Shown piece after piece: positions 46,337 to 55,347 of a DNA stretch of 64,000 nucleotides. The notes below the pieces were generated by a model. The model saw nothing but the letters and a program-made list of their open reading frames with translations. It searched no databases and was not told the origin of the DNA. Origin of the DNA: Flagellimonas amphidinii (GTDB taxonomy: Bacteria > Bacteroidota > Bacteroidia > Flavobacteriales > Flavobacteriaceae); the NCBI RefSeq assembly GCF_013090115.1, contig NZ_JABFNN010000031.1, positions 186,001 to 250,000 of the forward strand. Direction: 5' to 3'. The position numbers and the translations under genes were made by a program. Position 1 is the first letter of the stretch. Each line of letters starts with the position of its first letter.

Positions 46337-47188
46337 ATGATATTGATTGTGGATAGTGGTGCCACTAAATCAGATTGGATTGCCCTGGATAATAAGGGAG
46401 AAAAACTATTTCTTACCCAAACTTTAGGATTAAGCCCAGAAGTGCTTACGAGAGAGGTGATAGAAGATCGATTGGCAAACAATTTTGAGCTTTCTAAGAA
46501 TAGGGAGAAAGTCAGTCAGTTATATTTTTATGGTGCAGGATGCGGTACTGACCGTATGAAAAATTTCCTTAAAGATATTTTTAAGGACTTTTTTCCTAAT
46601 GCCAAAGCAGATGTTAGGGAAGATACCTATGCTGCAATTTATTCTACCACCAAAATTGGTTCGCAAGGCATTGTTTGTATTTTGGGAACAGGGTCAAACT
46701 GCAGCTATTATGATGGTCATCAATTGTTTCAAAAAGTCACTTCACTTGGCTATATTTTGATGGATGATGGAAGTGGTAACTTTTTCGGAAGAAAATTGTT
46801 AAGGGATTATTATTACCACAAAATGCCTCAGGATTTGGGGATTAAGTTTGCCAAAGAATACAATTTAGATGCCGATGTCATCAAAGAAAATCTGTACAAA
46901 CAACCCAATCCAAACACCTATTTGGCAACATTTGCCCGTTTCATTATTGAAAACAAGGAACACCCATATTGCAAAGGCGTAATAGAAAAAGGCCTACAAC
47001 AATTCGTAAACAATTACATTATGCAATTTGAGTTGGCCACCAAAGTTCCTATTAGCTTTGTGGGTAGTATTGCACACTTTTTGAAAGATGAGCTTGCTAC
47101 GGTATTAGAGCGCAACGATTTGATTTTGGGGGTAATTCGGCGTCGTCCTATTGAAGGACTGGTAGAATTTCATCAGCAAACTATTTAA
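46337..47188 (+). CDS. N-acetylglucosamine kinase-like protein (BadF/BadG/BcrA ATPase fold)
   Basis: 283 residues of ASKHA fold. It begins ILIVDSGATKSDWIALD (phosphate-1), has the ILGTGSNCSYYDG (phosphate-2) and a C-terminal GSIAHFLKDELATVL. This is the family of GlcNAc kinase used in amino-sugar salvage. It could feed recycled cell-wall sugars to glycolysis, next to pfkA and gap. Its stop overlaps the facing RidA gene by eight bases. Confidence 0.87.
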   Translation: MILIVDSGATKSDWIALDNKGEKLFLTQTLGLSPEVLTREVIEDRLANNFELSKNREKVSQLYFYGAGCGTDRMKNFLKDIFKDFFPNAKADVREDTYAAIYSTTKIGSQGIVCILGTGSNCSYYDGHQLFQKVTSLGYILMDDGSGNFFGRKLLRDYYYHKMPQDLGIKFAKEYNLDADVIKENLYKQPNPNTYLATFARFIIENKEHPYCKGVIEKGLQQFVNNYIMQFELATKVPISFVGSIAHFLKDELATVLERNDLILGVIRRRPIEGLVEFHQQTI

Positions 47189-47561
47189 CGGCAATCATAG
47201 ATATTTCCACATTGACAAATTTGGGGAGATTGGCAACTTCCACAGTTTCTCTGGCAGGAGCCGTATCTGAATTGAAATAGCTTCCGTATACCTCATTTAC
47301 CTCTGAAAATTGGTTCATATCCTTCAGGAAAATTGATGTTTTGACTACATTTTCAAAAGTCATTTGTGCTTCTTCCAAAATGGCTTTTAGATTTTCCATG
47401 GACTGTTGGGCCTCTTTTTTAATATCACCCTCAACAAGAGAACCGGTAGATGGGTCAATCGGGATTTGTCCTGAAATATAAAGGGTGTCTTTTATAAGTA
47501 CGGCTTGGTTATATGGCCCTATGGGTGCCGGAGCTTTTGGAGTGTTGATGATTTCTTTCAT
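47181..47561 (-). CDS. ridA: RidA family deaminase (reactive intermediate detoxification)
   Basis: ATG 47561 gives 126 residues, close to normal RidA; the frame also has an upstream start at 47603 that only adds an Asn/His-rich run. Phrases: INTPKAPAPIGPYNQAV, LYISGQIPIDPSTG, and the archetypal ARETVEVANLPKFVNVEI with Arg and Glu of the active site. It deaminates reactive enamine/imine intermediates such as 2-aminoacrylate. It follows lptD. Confidence 0.95.
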   Translation of the reverse strand: MKEIINTPKAPAPIGPYNQAVLIKDTLYISGQIPIDPSTGSLVEGDIKKEAQQSMENLKAILEEAQMTFENVVKTSIFLKDMNQFSEVNEVYGSYFNSDTAPARETVEVANLPKFVNVEISMIAVK

Positions 47562-47612
47562 GTGATTGTGATTATTGTGGTTTGAAGATATCAAAATATT
47601 CAAAAATAAATA

Positions 47613-50300
47613 TCACCTTCCTGTAAAAGGTTGACTTCTATTTTCCCATTTAATATCACTAAGAATAGAGCTTTTGATTCCGATGAAGAAGTACCATCTT
47701 TCAAACCTTCCAAATGGTGTCCAATCAAAGCTCAACCTGAAACTGTCCAAATCCCGCTTAAAGTTGAAACGTGTATCGGCAAATCCCTTGTTTTTAATGT
47801 CATAACCAGAGTTGAATCCAACTTCCCATTTGGGCGTGAGTTTAATGTTCCCAGAAAACATTAAGGAGTGGTTGGTGATTTCTTTCTGGCGATTTGAATT
47901 GTTGTATGTGGCAACGTAAGTCAACCTCATGTCCCAGGGAAGTTCATTCGCATACAAAGGACTTTCCTCATCTTTTTCCTCTTCTTCATCTTTTTGGAAA
48001 AAAGAATCCCTTTCCGTGCCTGTGTCCATCTCAAAGGGGTTTGCTCCGTAATCTCTTTGTTGCTCTTCCGCACGGCCACCTTTCTTAGCTCCTTTTTTGA
48101 ACATATCGCTTTTTAGGGAAAAACCAGTATTGATCCTTGCGGAAGTCAATCGAAACAATCCACCACCATTATTAATATTAAAGGTGTTGATTCTTGTACC
48201 ATTGTTATCGATGGCATAGGGGTCAAATGTTGCTGAAAAGTTGATTGGCACGTTTCTAATGATTTCAGTTGCGCCACTCATGCTAATTGGACTCAATTTT
48301 AAAGAATCAGCTTCAAAATTATAGCTGGTTCCAAATGTCAAATTGCTTAGTATTTTCACCTTTCTTGGCTCGGTAGCTGTTGAGTCTTTGTCCCTTACTT
48401 TGGCTTCAAGTGAGTTTTGCAATGAAAAATTTAAAGAGCTTCCTTTTGTCAGGGAAGGTCTACCGTAAATACTGGTTTCAAAAGGGGTATATTGTACTTC
48501 ATCGCCATCACCATCCACATAGCTTTCATAAAACTGTTCAAAGGATGGGGTGTAACTATATCCAATGGATGGACTCATCACGTGGCGGATAGCCTGTATC
48601 TTTTTATCCTCGCCAAAGTTGAAGGTACCATAAACAGTTGTTCCAATGCTAGTGCTAAAATTGTACCTATTAAAACGTTCAAAACCTGGAATAGTATCTG
48701 TAACTACTTCCTCCGCTTCTTGGTCATAACTCCTTCTAATGGTTTCCAAAGTCCAAATATCCTCATAGGTTGTGCTGGTACTAACACTCAGGTATTTGGC
48801 AATTTTGAAGTTGGTGCTGATAGGTATCCTGTGCCTAGCACCTATTCTAGCATCTTCAAACATTTTGCTGGTAAAAAAGTCTTCTTCGGTGGTTGTAATG
48901 CTATTTTGGGCATTAACGTCATACTGAAAATTGGTGTTTTGTATCAACCCCTTTTTAATGCCATCTCTTTTAGCAAAGGGAAAAATACGTTCCATACTGG
49001 CTTGAAAAGTTGGCAAGGACATATTTATGGCTTGTGTCCTTGAGTTTTGTGTGTGGGTTAGCGTTAAACTGGTATTTACAGAGGGATAAGCAGGAAATGT
49101 TTTGGAATAACTTATAGAGGAAGCAAAAGTATTGGTTTGCGAATTGTTCCTGTTGATTTGATTCAATGAATTGGTGAAAAACTGACTACTACCTAGATTT
49201 ACTGAAGCCGAAAAACGCGAATTAGGGCTTGCTTTTGAATCCTGGGAATGCTGTATCCGGATATTGTAATTACTGGTTCTGCTAAAATCATCAAAACCTT
49301 TTTGACTTCGAATAAGATTTTCATAGCTAATATTTATTCCACCTCTGAATTTGTATCGCTTAGCATAATCTGATCGTACTTTGAACCCGTAACTGCCATT
49401 GGTATAAAAGTCCCCGGTAACACTTATGTCTGCATAATCACTTATAGGTAAATAGTATCCTCCGTTTTGTAAAAAGTAGCCCCTTTGGGGATCATTTCCA
49501 AAAGTAGGAAAGAGCAAACCAGGGGCTCTACCTGTAGTAAGTGGAAAATAGGCAAAAGGAAGTGCAATAGGCGTAGGGACGTTCACAATGTACATATTAC
49601 TATACCCAGCAATAATTTTCTTCTTAGGGACAAACTTTGCTTTACGGATTCTAATATGGTAGTCTGGGTCTGCTGTATCTTTTGAAGTGGTCAACTTGCC
49701 CTCACTTAAAAAGTAAACCGAATCGTTCTCCTTTTTCGTGATTTCAGCATAAACTTTCATGGCATCACTGCCCAATTGTCCCAAACCTGCTTCCTGTTCG
49801 GTTCTGGAGTTCCAAATAAGCGCTTTTTGCGTGTCAAAATTAAAACGAATGGAATCTGGCCTTACCTCATTGGTTCCCTGTTTAAAATAAGGTAACTGGG
49901 AATAGGCTCCTGTGGAATCACGCATTCGCCCTGCGTACACTTCATTTTTAACATAATCCATTACAATGACACCAGCTTTGAGTTCAGTATCTTGGTAATA
50001 AATTTCGGCCTCATCATACAGGTAGATTTTATTGTCTTTTTGACTTAATCTTACATAATCTTTGGCTTTGTATTTGATTTTATCAAGTAGAAGAGGCTGT
50101 TTATTAGAGGAAGAATCCACTTCAACAGAATCAACAACAATGGAATCATTTAGTATGTTTGGAGGCAATAAAGGAGCGGTAATACTATCTTGAATCGCCT
50201 TGATGGGTAAAGGCGTAATCGGGTCTTCCTGAGCCACTAACGAAGCACTGCTACAAAGGAGAACAAATAGGAAAACTAAAAAGTGTTTATTTGATTGCAA
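47613..50300 (-). CDS. lptD: LPS-assembly protein LptD
   Basis: 895 residues from a TTG start (50300) with a signal peptide (VFLFVLLCSSASLVAQ). An OstA-like periplasmic part (about 60-200, KIYLYDEAEIYYQDTELKAGVIVMDY) is followed by IPIALPFAYFPL-like phrases and a long beta-barrel to the end with strands such as RINTGFSLKSDMF. It places LPS in the outer membrane with LptE. The gene lies between ridA and the divergent amidase. Confidence 0.93.
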   Translation of the reverse strand: MQSNKHFLVFLFVLLCSSASLVAQEDPITPLPIKAIQDSITAPLLPPNILNDSIVVDSVEVDSSSNKQPLLLDKIKYKAKDYVRLSQKDNKIYLYDEAEIYYQDTELKAGVIVMDYVKNEVYAGRMRDSTGAYSQLPYFKQGTNEVRPDSIRFNFDTQKALIWNSRTEQEAGLGQLGSDAMKVYAEITKKENDSVYFLSEGKLTTSKDTADPDYHIRIRKAKFVPKKKIIAGYSNMYIVNVPTPIALPFAYFPLTTGRAPGLLFPTFGNDPQRGYFLQNGGYYLPISDYADISVTGDFYTNGSYGFKVRSDYAKRYKFRGGINISYENLIRSQKGFDDFSRTSNYNIRIQHSQDSKASPNSRFSASVNLGSSQFFTNSLNQINRNNSQTNTFASSISYSKTFPAYPSVNTSLTLTHTQNSRTQAINMSLPTFQASMERIFPFAKRDGIKKGLIQNTNFQYDVNAQNSITTTEEDFFTSKMFEDARIGARHRIPISTNFKIAKYLSVSTSTTYEDIWTLETIRRSYDQEAEEVVTDTIPGFERFNRYNFSTSIGTTVYGTFNFGEDKKIQAIRHVMSPSIGYSYTPSFEQFYESYVDGDGDEVQYTPFETSIYGRPSLTKGSSLNFSLQNSLEAKVRDKDSTATEPRKVKILSNLTFGTSYNFEADSLKLSPISMSGATEIIRNVPINFSATFDPYAIDNNGTRINTFNINNGGGLFRLTSARINTGFSLKSDMFKKGAKKGGRAEEQQRDYGANPFEMDTGTERDSFFQKDEEEEKDEESPLYANELPWDMRLTYVATYNNSNRQKEITNHSLMFSGNIKLTPKWEVGFNSGYDIKNKGFADTRFNFKRDLDSFRLSFDWTPFGRFERWYFFIGIKSSILSDIKWENRSQPFTGR

Positions 50301-50430
50301 CGCGATAAATCCTATTTTTGTGCTAGTTTGGCCCAGTTTTTGGCTTCAAACTTACATATATTTTTTGTTCTGATTATTGGGGATTACAATATTTTTAACC
50401 ATTCCAGGACACTCTAATTGATAAGTTCTT

Positions 50431-51618
50431 ATGAATAAAAGTTGGTTAACATTTTTAGTTTTTCTGTTTACAATCCCAACATTGATTTCATTTACCAAGA
50501 ATTATTCCGAAGTACCCCCCAAGGATAAATTTGTGGTTGTTTTGGATGCGGGACATGGGGGTCACGATCCAGGCAATTTGGGAAATGGTTACCTTGAAAA
50601 AAGTATTGCTTTGGCCATTGTACTGGAGACAGGCAAGGAATTGGAAAAAAATCCTGATGTAAAAGTAGTCTACACTCGAAAGGATGACACTTTTGTGGAT
50701 TTATTCAAACGTGGTGAGATAGCCAATCAAGCAAATGCTGATCTTTTTGTTTCCGTTCATTGCGATTCGCACAATTCTGATGCATATGGTGCTGGAACCT
50801 TTGTGTTGGGATTGCATGCCAATCGGCAGAACTTTGAAGTTGCCAAAAAGGAAAACTCTGTAATTTACTTGGAGGATGATTATGAGCAACGATATGCGGA
50901 ATATGATATTAACTCCCCGGAATCCATCATTGGATTGACCATAATGCAAGAAGAATTTTTGGATCAGAGTATTTTGTTGGGCAAGAAGCTTCAGGATAAC
51001 TTCACCAAAAAGTTAAAACGAAAAGATAGAAAGGTAAAACAAGCAGGATTCATTGTGCTGCACCAGACTTTTATGCCAAGTGTTTTGATAGAGGCCGGTT
51101 TTTTGACCAATAAGAATGAAGGTGGTTATCTTAATTCGAAAAAGGGCCAACAGGAAATGGGAAGGGCCATTGCCAGTGCAGTTTTAGCCTATAAAGAAGA
51201 CATAAGATCAAGTATTGGTCAAAATACTGTACCTGTGGAAGATACCAAGGTGAAAGTTGACATCCCTATAAAAGATAAAAAAGAAGAAGTTAGAGTTGCG
51301 GAGAATGCTCAAGAGAAAACACAACCCATAAGAAATACTGTTTCTAAAAGCACAACATCCAATAATGGAGTGGTTTTCAAAGTTCAGTTGTTGGCCAGTG
51401 CTAAGAATATCCCTTTAAAAAAGGAAAATTTTAATGGATTGGATGAATTGTCCAAAGAACCTTATAAGAATTTGTTCCGGTATATGTATGGCAATGCAAA
51501 TTCCATGGATAAGGCCAAACAGCTTAAGGAACAAGCCAATGCCAGAGGATATTCAACATCTTATATTGTAGCTTACAAGAATGGAAAAAGGATATCCATT
51601 AAGGAAGCTCTTAAATAG
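50431..51618 (+). CDS. N-acetylmuramoyl-L-alanine amidase (Amidase_3)
   Basis: 395 residues with a signal-like start (LVFLFTIPTLISFTKN). The zinc amidase domain is at 30-240: VVLDAGHGGHDPGNLG with a zinc His, the Glu-containing YLEKSIALAI, VSVHCDSHN with the second His, and VLIEAGFLTN with the catalytic Glu. A SPOR-like C-terminal part (VFKVQLLASAKNIPL) may target it to division septa. Its divergent neighbour is lptD and mlaD follows. Confidence 0.95.
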   Translation: MNKSWLTFLVFLFTIPTLISFTKNYSEVPPKDKFVVVLDAGHGGHDPGNLGNGYLEKSIALAIVLETGKELEKNPDVKVVYTRKDDTFVDLFKRGEIANQANADLFVSVHCDSHNSDAYGAGTFVLGLHANRQNFEVAKKENSVIYLEDDYEQRYAEYDINSPESIIGLTIMQEEFLDQSILLGKKLQDNFTKKLKRKDRKVKQAGFIVLHQTFMPSVLIEAGFLTNKNEGGYLNSKKGQQEMGRAIASAVLAYKEDIRSSIGQNTVPVEDTKVKVDIPIKDKKEEVRVAENAQEKTQPIRNTVSKSTTSNNGVVFKVQLLASAKNIPLKKENFNGLDELSKEPYKNLFRYMYGNANSMDKAKQLKEQANARGYSTSYIVAYKNGKRISIKEALK

Positions 51619-51656
51619 GAATGAAAATCCACTGACCCGCTTGTCAAAAATATTTC

Positions 51657-51664
51657 TAATTTTG
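51657..51664 (+). promoter_or_regulatory. -7 promoter element upstream of mlaD
   Basis: TAATTTTG fits TAnnTTTG and lies 23 bases before the mlaD TTG start. The candidate -33 TTG (51641-51643) is closer than the usual spacing. Confidence 0.4.
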
Positions 51665-51687
51665 TTTTTAACCATAAAAAGAAACTC

Positions 51688-52650
51688 TTGAAACTAACCA
51701 GGGAAGTCAAAACTGGGATTATAGTACTAGCTGGAATTGTAGCTCTTATTTTTGGGTTGAACTATCTAAAATCCTCTCCTTTTTTCGAAAACAATAAAAC
51801 ATTTTATGCTGTTTACAGTCATGTCGGCGGTTTGCAGCCAGGTACTCAGGTTTCCATTAATGGCCTCAATGTTGGTAATGTCCAAAGCATACGTTTCTTG
51901 GATAGTTCAGGTAAATTAGTGGTCACTTTTACTGTAGGGAAAGACTTTGATTTTTCAAAGAATAGTGTTGCGGAGCTGTATGATACAGGAATTATCGGCG
52001 GAAAGGGCATCCAAATTAATCCTGTTTTTGACAAGGCTCCCAATGCTCAATCTGGCGACACATTGACTTCAAACATAAAACCAGGAATTACAGAATTGGT
52101 TCAGCAAAAATTAACTCCTTTACAAATGAAGGTTGAGGGCGCAGTTTCCCATGCAGATACCCTTTTGATGAACGTTAATGAAATTTTGGATGAACCTACA
52201 AAGAGAGATTTGAAACTAGCTATTGGAACGCTCAATGAAGTTGTGACCTCTTTTAAAGGAAGTGCGGACAAGTTGAACTTGCTTCTGGAAAACAATAAAG
52301 AACAACTGGACAGTTCACTGAAGAATGTGGATAACATCACTTCCAATTTCTCTAAACTTTCAGATTCATTGGCCAACGCTGGATTGGCCCAGACCGTATC
52401 TGATTTTCAAACCACTGTTGAAAGCTTGAACACAATACTGTCAAAAATTGAGAAAGGCGAAGGCACTTTGGGTAAATTGACCCATGATGAAGAATTGTAC
52501 AACAACCTAAGTGAGGTTTCACGTGAATTGGATTTGTTGCTACAGGATTTCAGACTTAACCCAAAACGTTATGTCAACGTTTCTGTTTTCGGAAAAAAGC
52601 AGAAAGATTACGAACTTCCTGAAAATGACCCAGCACAAAAACAAGATTAA
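51688..52650 (+). CDS. mlaD: MCE/MlaD family lipid-transport protein
   Basis: 320 residues from a TTG start. An N-terminal anchor (TGIIVLAGIVALIFGLNYL) is followed by one MCE domain at about 35-120 (YAVYSHVGGLQPGTQVSINGLNVG), then a long helical region (about 140-270). MlaD-type rings carry phospholipid between inner and outer membranes. No MlaE or MlaF gene is nearby, as is common in Bacteroidota. It is followed after 3 bases by the Fe-S membrane protein. Confidence 0.93.
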   Translation: MKLTREVKTGIIVLAGIVALIFGLNYLKSSPFFENNKTFYAVYSHVGGLQPGTQVSINGLNVGNVQSIRFLDSSGKLVVTFTVGKDFDFSKNSVAELYDTGIIGGKGIQINPVFDKAPNAQSGDTLTSNIKPGITELVQQKLTPLQMKVEGAVSHADTLLMNVNEILDEPTKRDLKLAIGTLNEVVTSFKGSADKLNLLLENNKEQLDSSLKNVDNITSNFSKLSDSLANAGLAQTVSDFQTTVESLNTILSKIEKGEGTLGKLTHDEELYNNLSEVSRELDLLLQDFRLNPKRYVNVSVFGKKQKDYELPENDPAQKQD

Positions 52651-52653
52651 TTT

Positions 52654-53976
52654 ATGGAATATCTACCCAATATACTTTTTGTAATTGCTCTGGTTTTTGG
52701 AATAGGTTTTTTTGCCAGAAATGTCAAAAAATTATCCAGAAACATCAAATTGGGCAAAAAGGTAGATGTTAGTGATAATAAGCCTCAACGTTGGAAGAAC
52801 ATGATTAGGATTGCATTAGGGCAGTCCAAAATGGTGGTTAGGCCAATAGCTGGTCTCCTTCATATTTTGGTTTATGTGGGTTTTGTTATCATCAATATTG
52901 AGGTGCTGGAAATTATTTTGGATGGTATTTTAGGGACACACAGATTATTTGCTCCTTTGGGACCCATCTACGATTTTCTTATAGGGTCTTTTGAAGTTTT
53001 GGCACTATTGGTCATCGTATCGGTGGTGATTTTTTGGATTCGAAGAAATATTATTCGACTACAAAGATTCATCAAACCAGAAATGAAAGGATGGCCCAAG
53101 CAAGATGGTAATATGATCTTGTACATCGAATTGGTATTGATGCTACTGTTTTTAACGATGAATGCTGCCGATTTTCAACTACAGCAGTTAGGAGCCGACC
53201 ATTATACCAAAGCTGGAGCTTTTCCCGTAAGTCAGTTTATAGTTCCATTGATAGATGGTCTTTCACAATCTACATTAATACTGGTAGAACGCACTGCATG
53301 GTGGTTGCACATTTTGGGCATATTAACCTTTTTGAACTATTTGTACTATTCCAAACATTTGCACATACTTTTGGCATTCCCCAATACCTATTATGGAAAA
53401 ATAAAGCCGCAGGGGCAGTTTAATAATTTGGAGGCAGTGACCAATGAGGTCAAATTAATGATGGATCCATCTGCAGACCCTTTTGCTACCCCAGCTGAAG
53501 ACACACCCGAACCTGAAAAATTTGGTGCTTCCGATGTTATGGATTTGAACTGGGTGCAATTACTCAATGCATATACCTGTACGGAATGTGGCCGATGTAC
53601 TTCGGAATGTCCGGCCAATCAGACAGGAAAGAAACTTTCTCCACGTAAAATCATGATGGATACCCGTGATCGACTTGAAGAAGTCGGTAAAATCATGGAT
53701 GCCAACAAAGGAGAATTTGTTCCGGACGGGAAACAACTGTTAGATGATTATATCAGTCGGGAGGAACTATGGGCTTGCACAACTTGTAATGCATGTGTTC
53801 AGGCCTGTCCTGTAAGTATAGATCCGCTTTCTATTATTGTGGAGATGCGTAGGTTTTTGGTGATGGAACAATCAGCTGCTCCCACAGAACTGAACAATAT
53901 GATGTCCAATATTGAGAATAATGGCGCTCCGTGGCCATACAATCAAATGGATAGACTAAATTGGGTAAACGAATAA
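52654..53976 (+). CDS. Membrane Fe-S oxidoreductase, HdrD/DsrK-like (4Fe-4S dicluster)
   Basis: 440 residues. About five membrane segments occupy 1-240. A cytoplasmic tail has two 4Fe-4S motifs CTECGRCTSECPANQTGKK and CTTCNACVQACP (near 310 and 375). The membrane part is like that of NarI/DsrM type heme subunits, and the second half like HdrD/GlpC, so it could move electrons between quinone and a soluble partner. The cysteine-rich protein following after ten bases supplies the CCG part. Confidence 0.9.
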   Translation: MEYLPNILFVIALVFGIGFFARNVKKLSRNIKLGKKVDVSDNKPQRWKNMIRIALGQSKMVVRPIAGLLHILVYVGFVIINIEVLEIILDGILGTHRLFAPLGPIYDFLIGSFEVLALLVIVSVVIFWIRRNIIRLQRFIKPEMKGWPKQDGNMILYIELVLMLLFLTMNAADFQLQQLGADHYTKAGAFPVSQFIVPLIDGLSQSTLILVERTAWWLHILGILTFLNYLYYSKHLHILLAFPNTYYGKIKPQGQFNNLEAVTNEVKLMMDPSADPFATPAEDTPEPEKFGASDVMDLNWVQLLNAYTCTECGRCTSECPANQTGKKLSPRKIMMDTRDRLEEVGKIMDANKGEFVPDGKQLLDDYISREELWACTTCNACVQACPVSIDPLSIIVEMRRFLVMEQSAAPTELNNMMSNIENNGAPWPYNQMDRLNWVNE

Positions 53977-53985
53977 TCTTAAGCT

Positions 53986-54771
53986 ATGAGCGAACAAATT
54001 CAAGTTAAAACCATGGCAGAATTTATGGCTGAAGGAAAGCAGCCAGAGATATTGTTTTGGGTAGGTTCTGCTGGTAGTTATGACGACAGGGCCAAAAAGA
54101 TTTCTAGGGCATTTGTGAAAATACTCAACAAAGCCAATGTGGAATTTGCCGTTTTGGGATCGGAGGAAAGTTGTACAGGTGATGTGGCAAAACGAGCAGG
54201 GAATGAGTTTTTGTTCCAAATGCAGGCCATGATGAATATTGAAGTGCTGAATGGCTATGAGATAAAACGCATTGTTACCTGTGACCCACATTCTTTTAAT
54301 ACTTTAAAGAATGAATACCCAGGTCTTGGCGGTACCTATGAAGTGGTTCATCACACAGAATATATTAAAGAGCTATTGGATAATGGACGTTTGTCGCTTG
54401 AAGGTAAAGTCTATAAGGAAAAACGAATTACATTTCACGATCCATGTTATTTAGGTCGTGCCAATGCCGTTTATGACGCTCCACGTGAAGTCTTAAAAAA
54501 GACCAATGCGGATATTATAGAGATGAAACGCCATAAAAAAACTGCTTTGTGTTGTGGTGCAGGAGGTGCCCAAATGTTCAAGGAGCCGGAAAAAGGGGAT
54601 ATGGATATCAATGTACTGCGCACAAAAGATGCCTTGGAGACCAATCCCAATATAATTGCTACAGGATGTCCTTATTGCAATACCATGATGACAGACGGAA
54701 TTAAAGCCCACGAGAAAGAGGAAAGTGTTACCGTGTTGGATGTAGCTGAACTTATTGCAAATTCAATTTAA
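53986..54771 (+). CDS. (Fe-S)-binding protein with CCG cysteine-rich domains
   Basis: 261 residues. Cysteine-rich phrases typical of HdrB/HdrD/GlpC C-terminal domains are present: FHDPCYLGRANAVYD, ALCCGAGGAQMF (CCG motif) and GCPYCNTMM, plus EESCTGDVAKRAG near the start. It is a natural partner of the Fe-S membrane protein upstream. The acceptor or donor is not known in Bacteroidota. Confidence 0.92.
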   Translation: MSEQIQVKTMAEFMAEGKQPEILFWVGSAGSYDDRAKKISRAFVKILNKANVEFAVLGSEESCTGDVAKRAGNEFLFQMQAMMNIEVLNGYEIKRIVTCDPHSFNTLKNEYPGLGGTYEVVHHTEYIKELLDNGRLSLEGKVYKEKRITFHDPCYLGRANAVYDAPREVLKKTNADIIEMKRHKKTALCCGAGGAQMFKEPEKGDMDINVLRTKDALETNPNIIATGCPYCNTMMTDGIKAHEKEESVTVLDVAELIANSI

Positions 54772-54772
54772 A

Positions 54773-55255
54773 ATGTTAGTTGATTTTAGTGCCCTTCCCG
54801 ATACTTCAAGAATATGGATATACCAATCCAATAGAAGTTTTACAGCTGAGGAACAAAAAGAGATAATAGCGTATTTGTCAAGTTTTTTACAACAATGGAC
54901 CGCTCATGGCAGTGACTTGCATGCTGGTTTTGAAATAAAATACAATAGATTCATAATAATTGGACTGGATCAATCCAATGCCAGTGCCTCAGGATGTTCT
55001 ATTGATGCTTCAGTACACTTTATCCAAACTTTGGAACAAAAATATGATGTTGTATTACTGGATAGAATGAATGTTTCTTTCAAACAAGGGGAATACATCG
55101 CCTACAAACCTTTGAAAGATTTTAAAAAGATGGCTAAGGACAAAGCCATTTCCAAAAATACCATTGTCTTCAATAATTTGGTTGCCAGTAAATTGGAATA
55201 TTTAGAGAACTGGGAAGTTCCGGCAAGTGAAAGTTGGCACGCCAGATTTGTCTGA
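54773..55255 (+). CDS. Conserved Bacteroidota protein (ABC-transporter-ATPase-named family), 160 aa
   Basis: ATG 54773 gives 160 residues. An upstream start at 54755 would overlap the previous gene. Despite the name that homologues often carry ('ABC transporter ATPase'), no Walker motif is present. Phrases: RIWIYQSNRSFTAEEQKEI, FLQQWTAHGSDLHAGFEIKY, GCSIDASVHFIQTLEQKY. Unknown function, part of the conserved Fe-S gene group. Confidence 0.85.
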   Translation: MLVDFSALPDTSRIWIYQSNRSFTAEEQKEIIAYLSSFLQQWTAHGSDLHAGFEIKYNRFIIIGLDQSNASASGCSIDASVHFIQTLEQKYDVVLLDRMNVSFKQGEYIAYKPLKDFKKMAKDKAISKNTIVFNNLVASKLEYLENWEVPASESWHARFV

Positions 55256-55347
55256 CAAAAACCTTAAAATATCCTAATTTCAGTGCTTTCTTCGATGAAA
55301 TGCAATATTTTTATCCTCAATAAGTTCATGTCCTAGACAAGATATTT

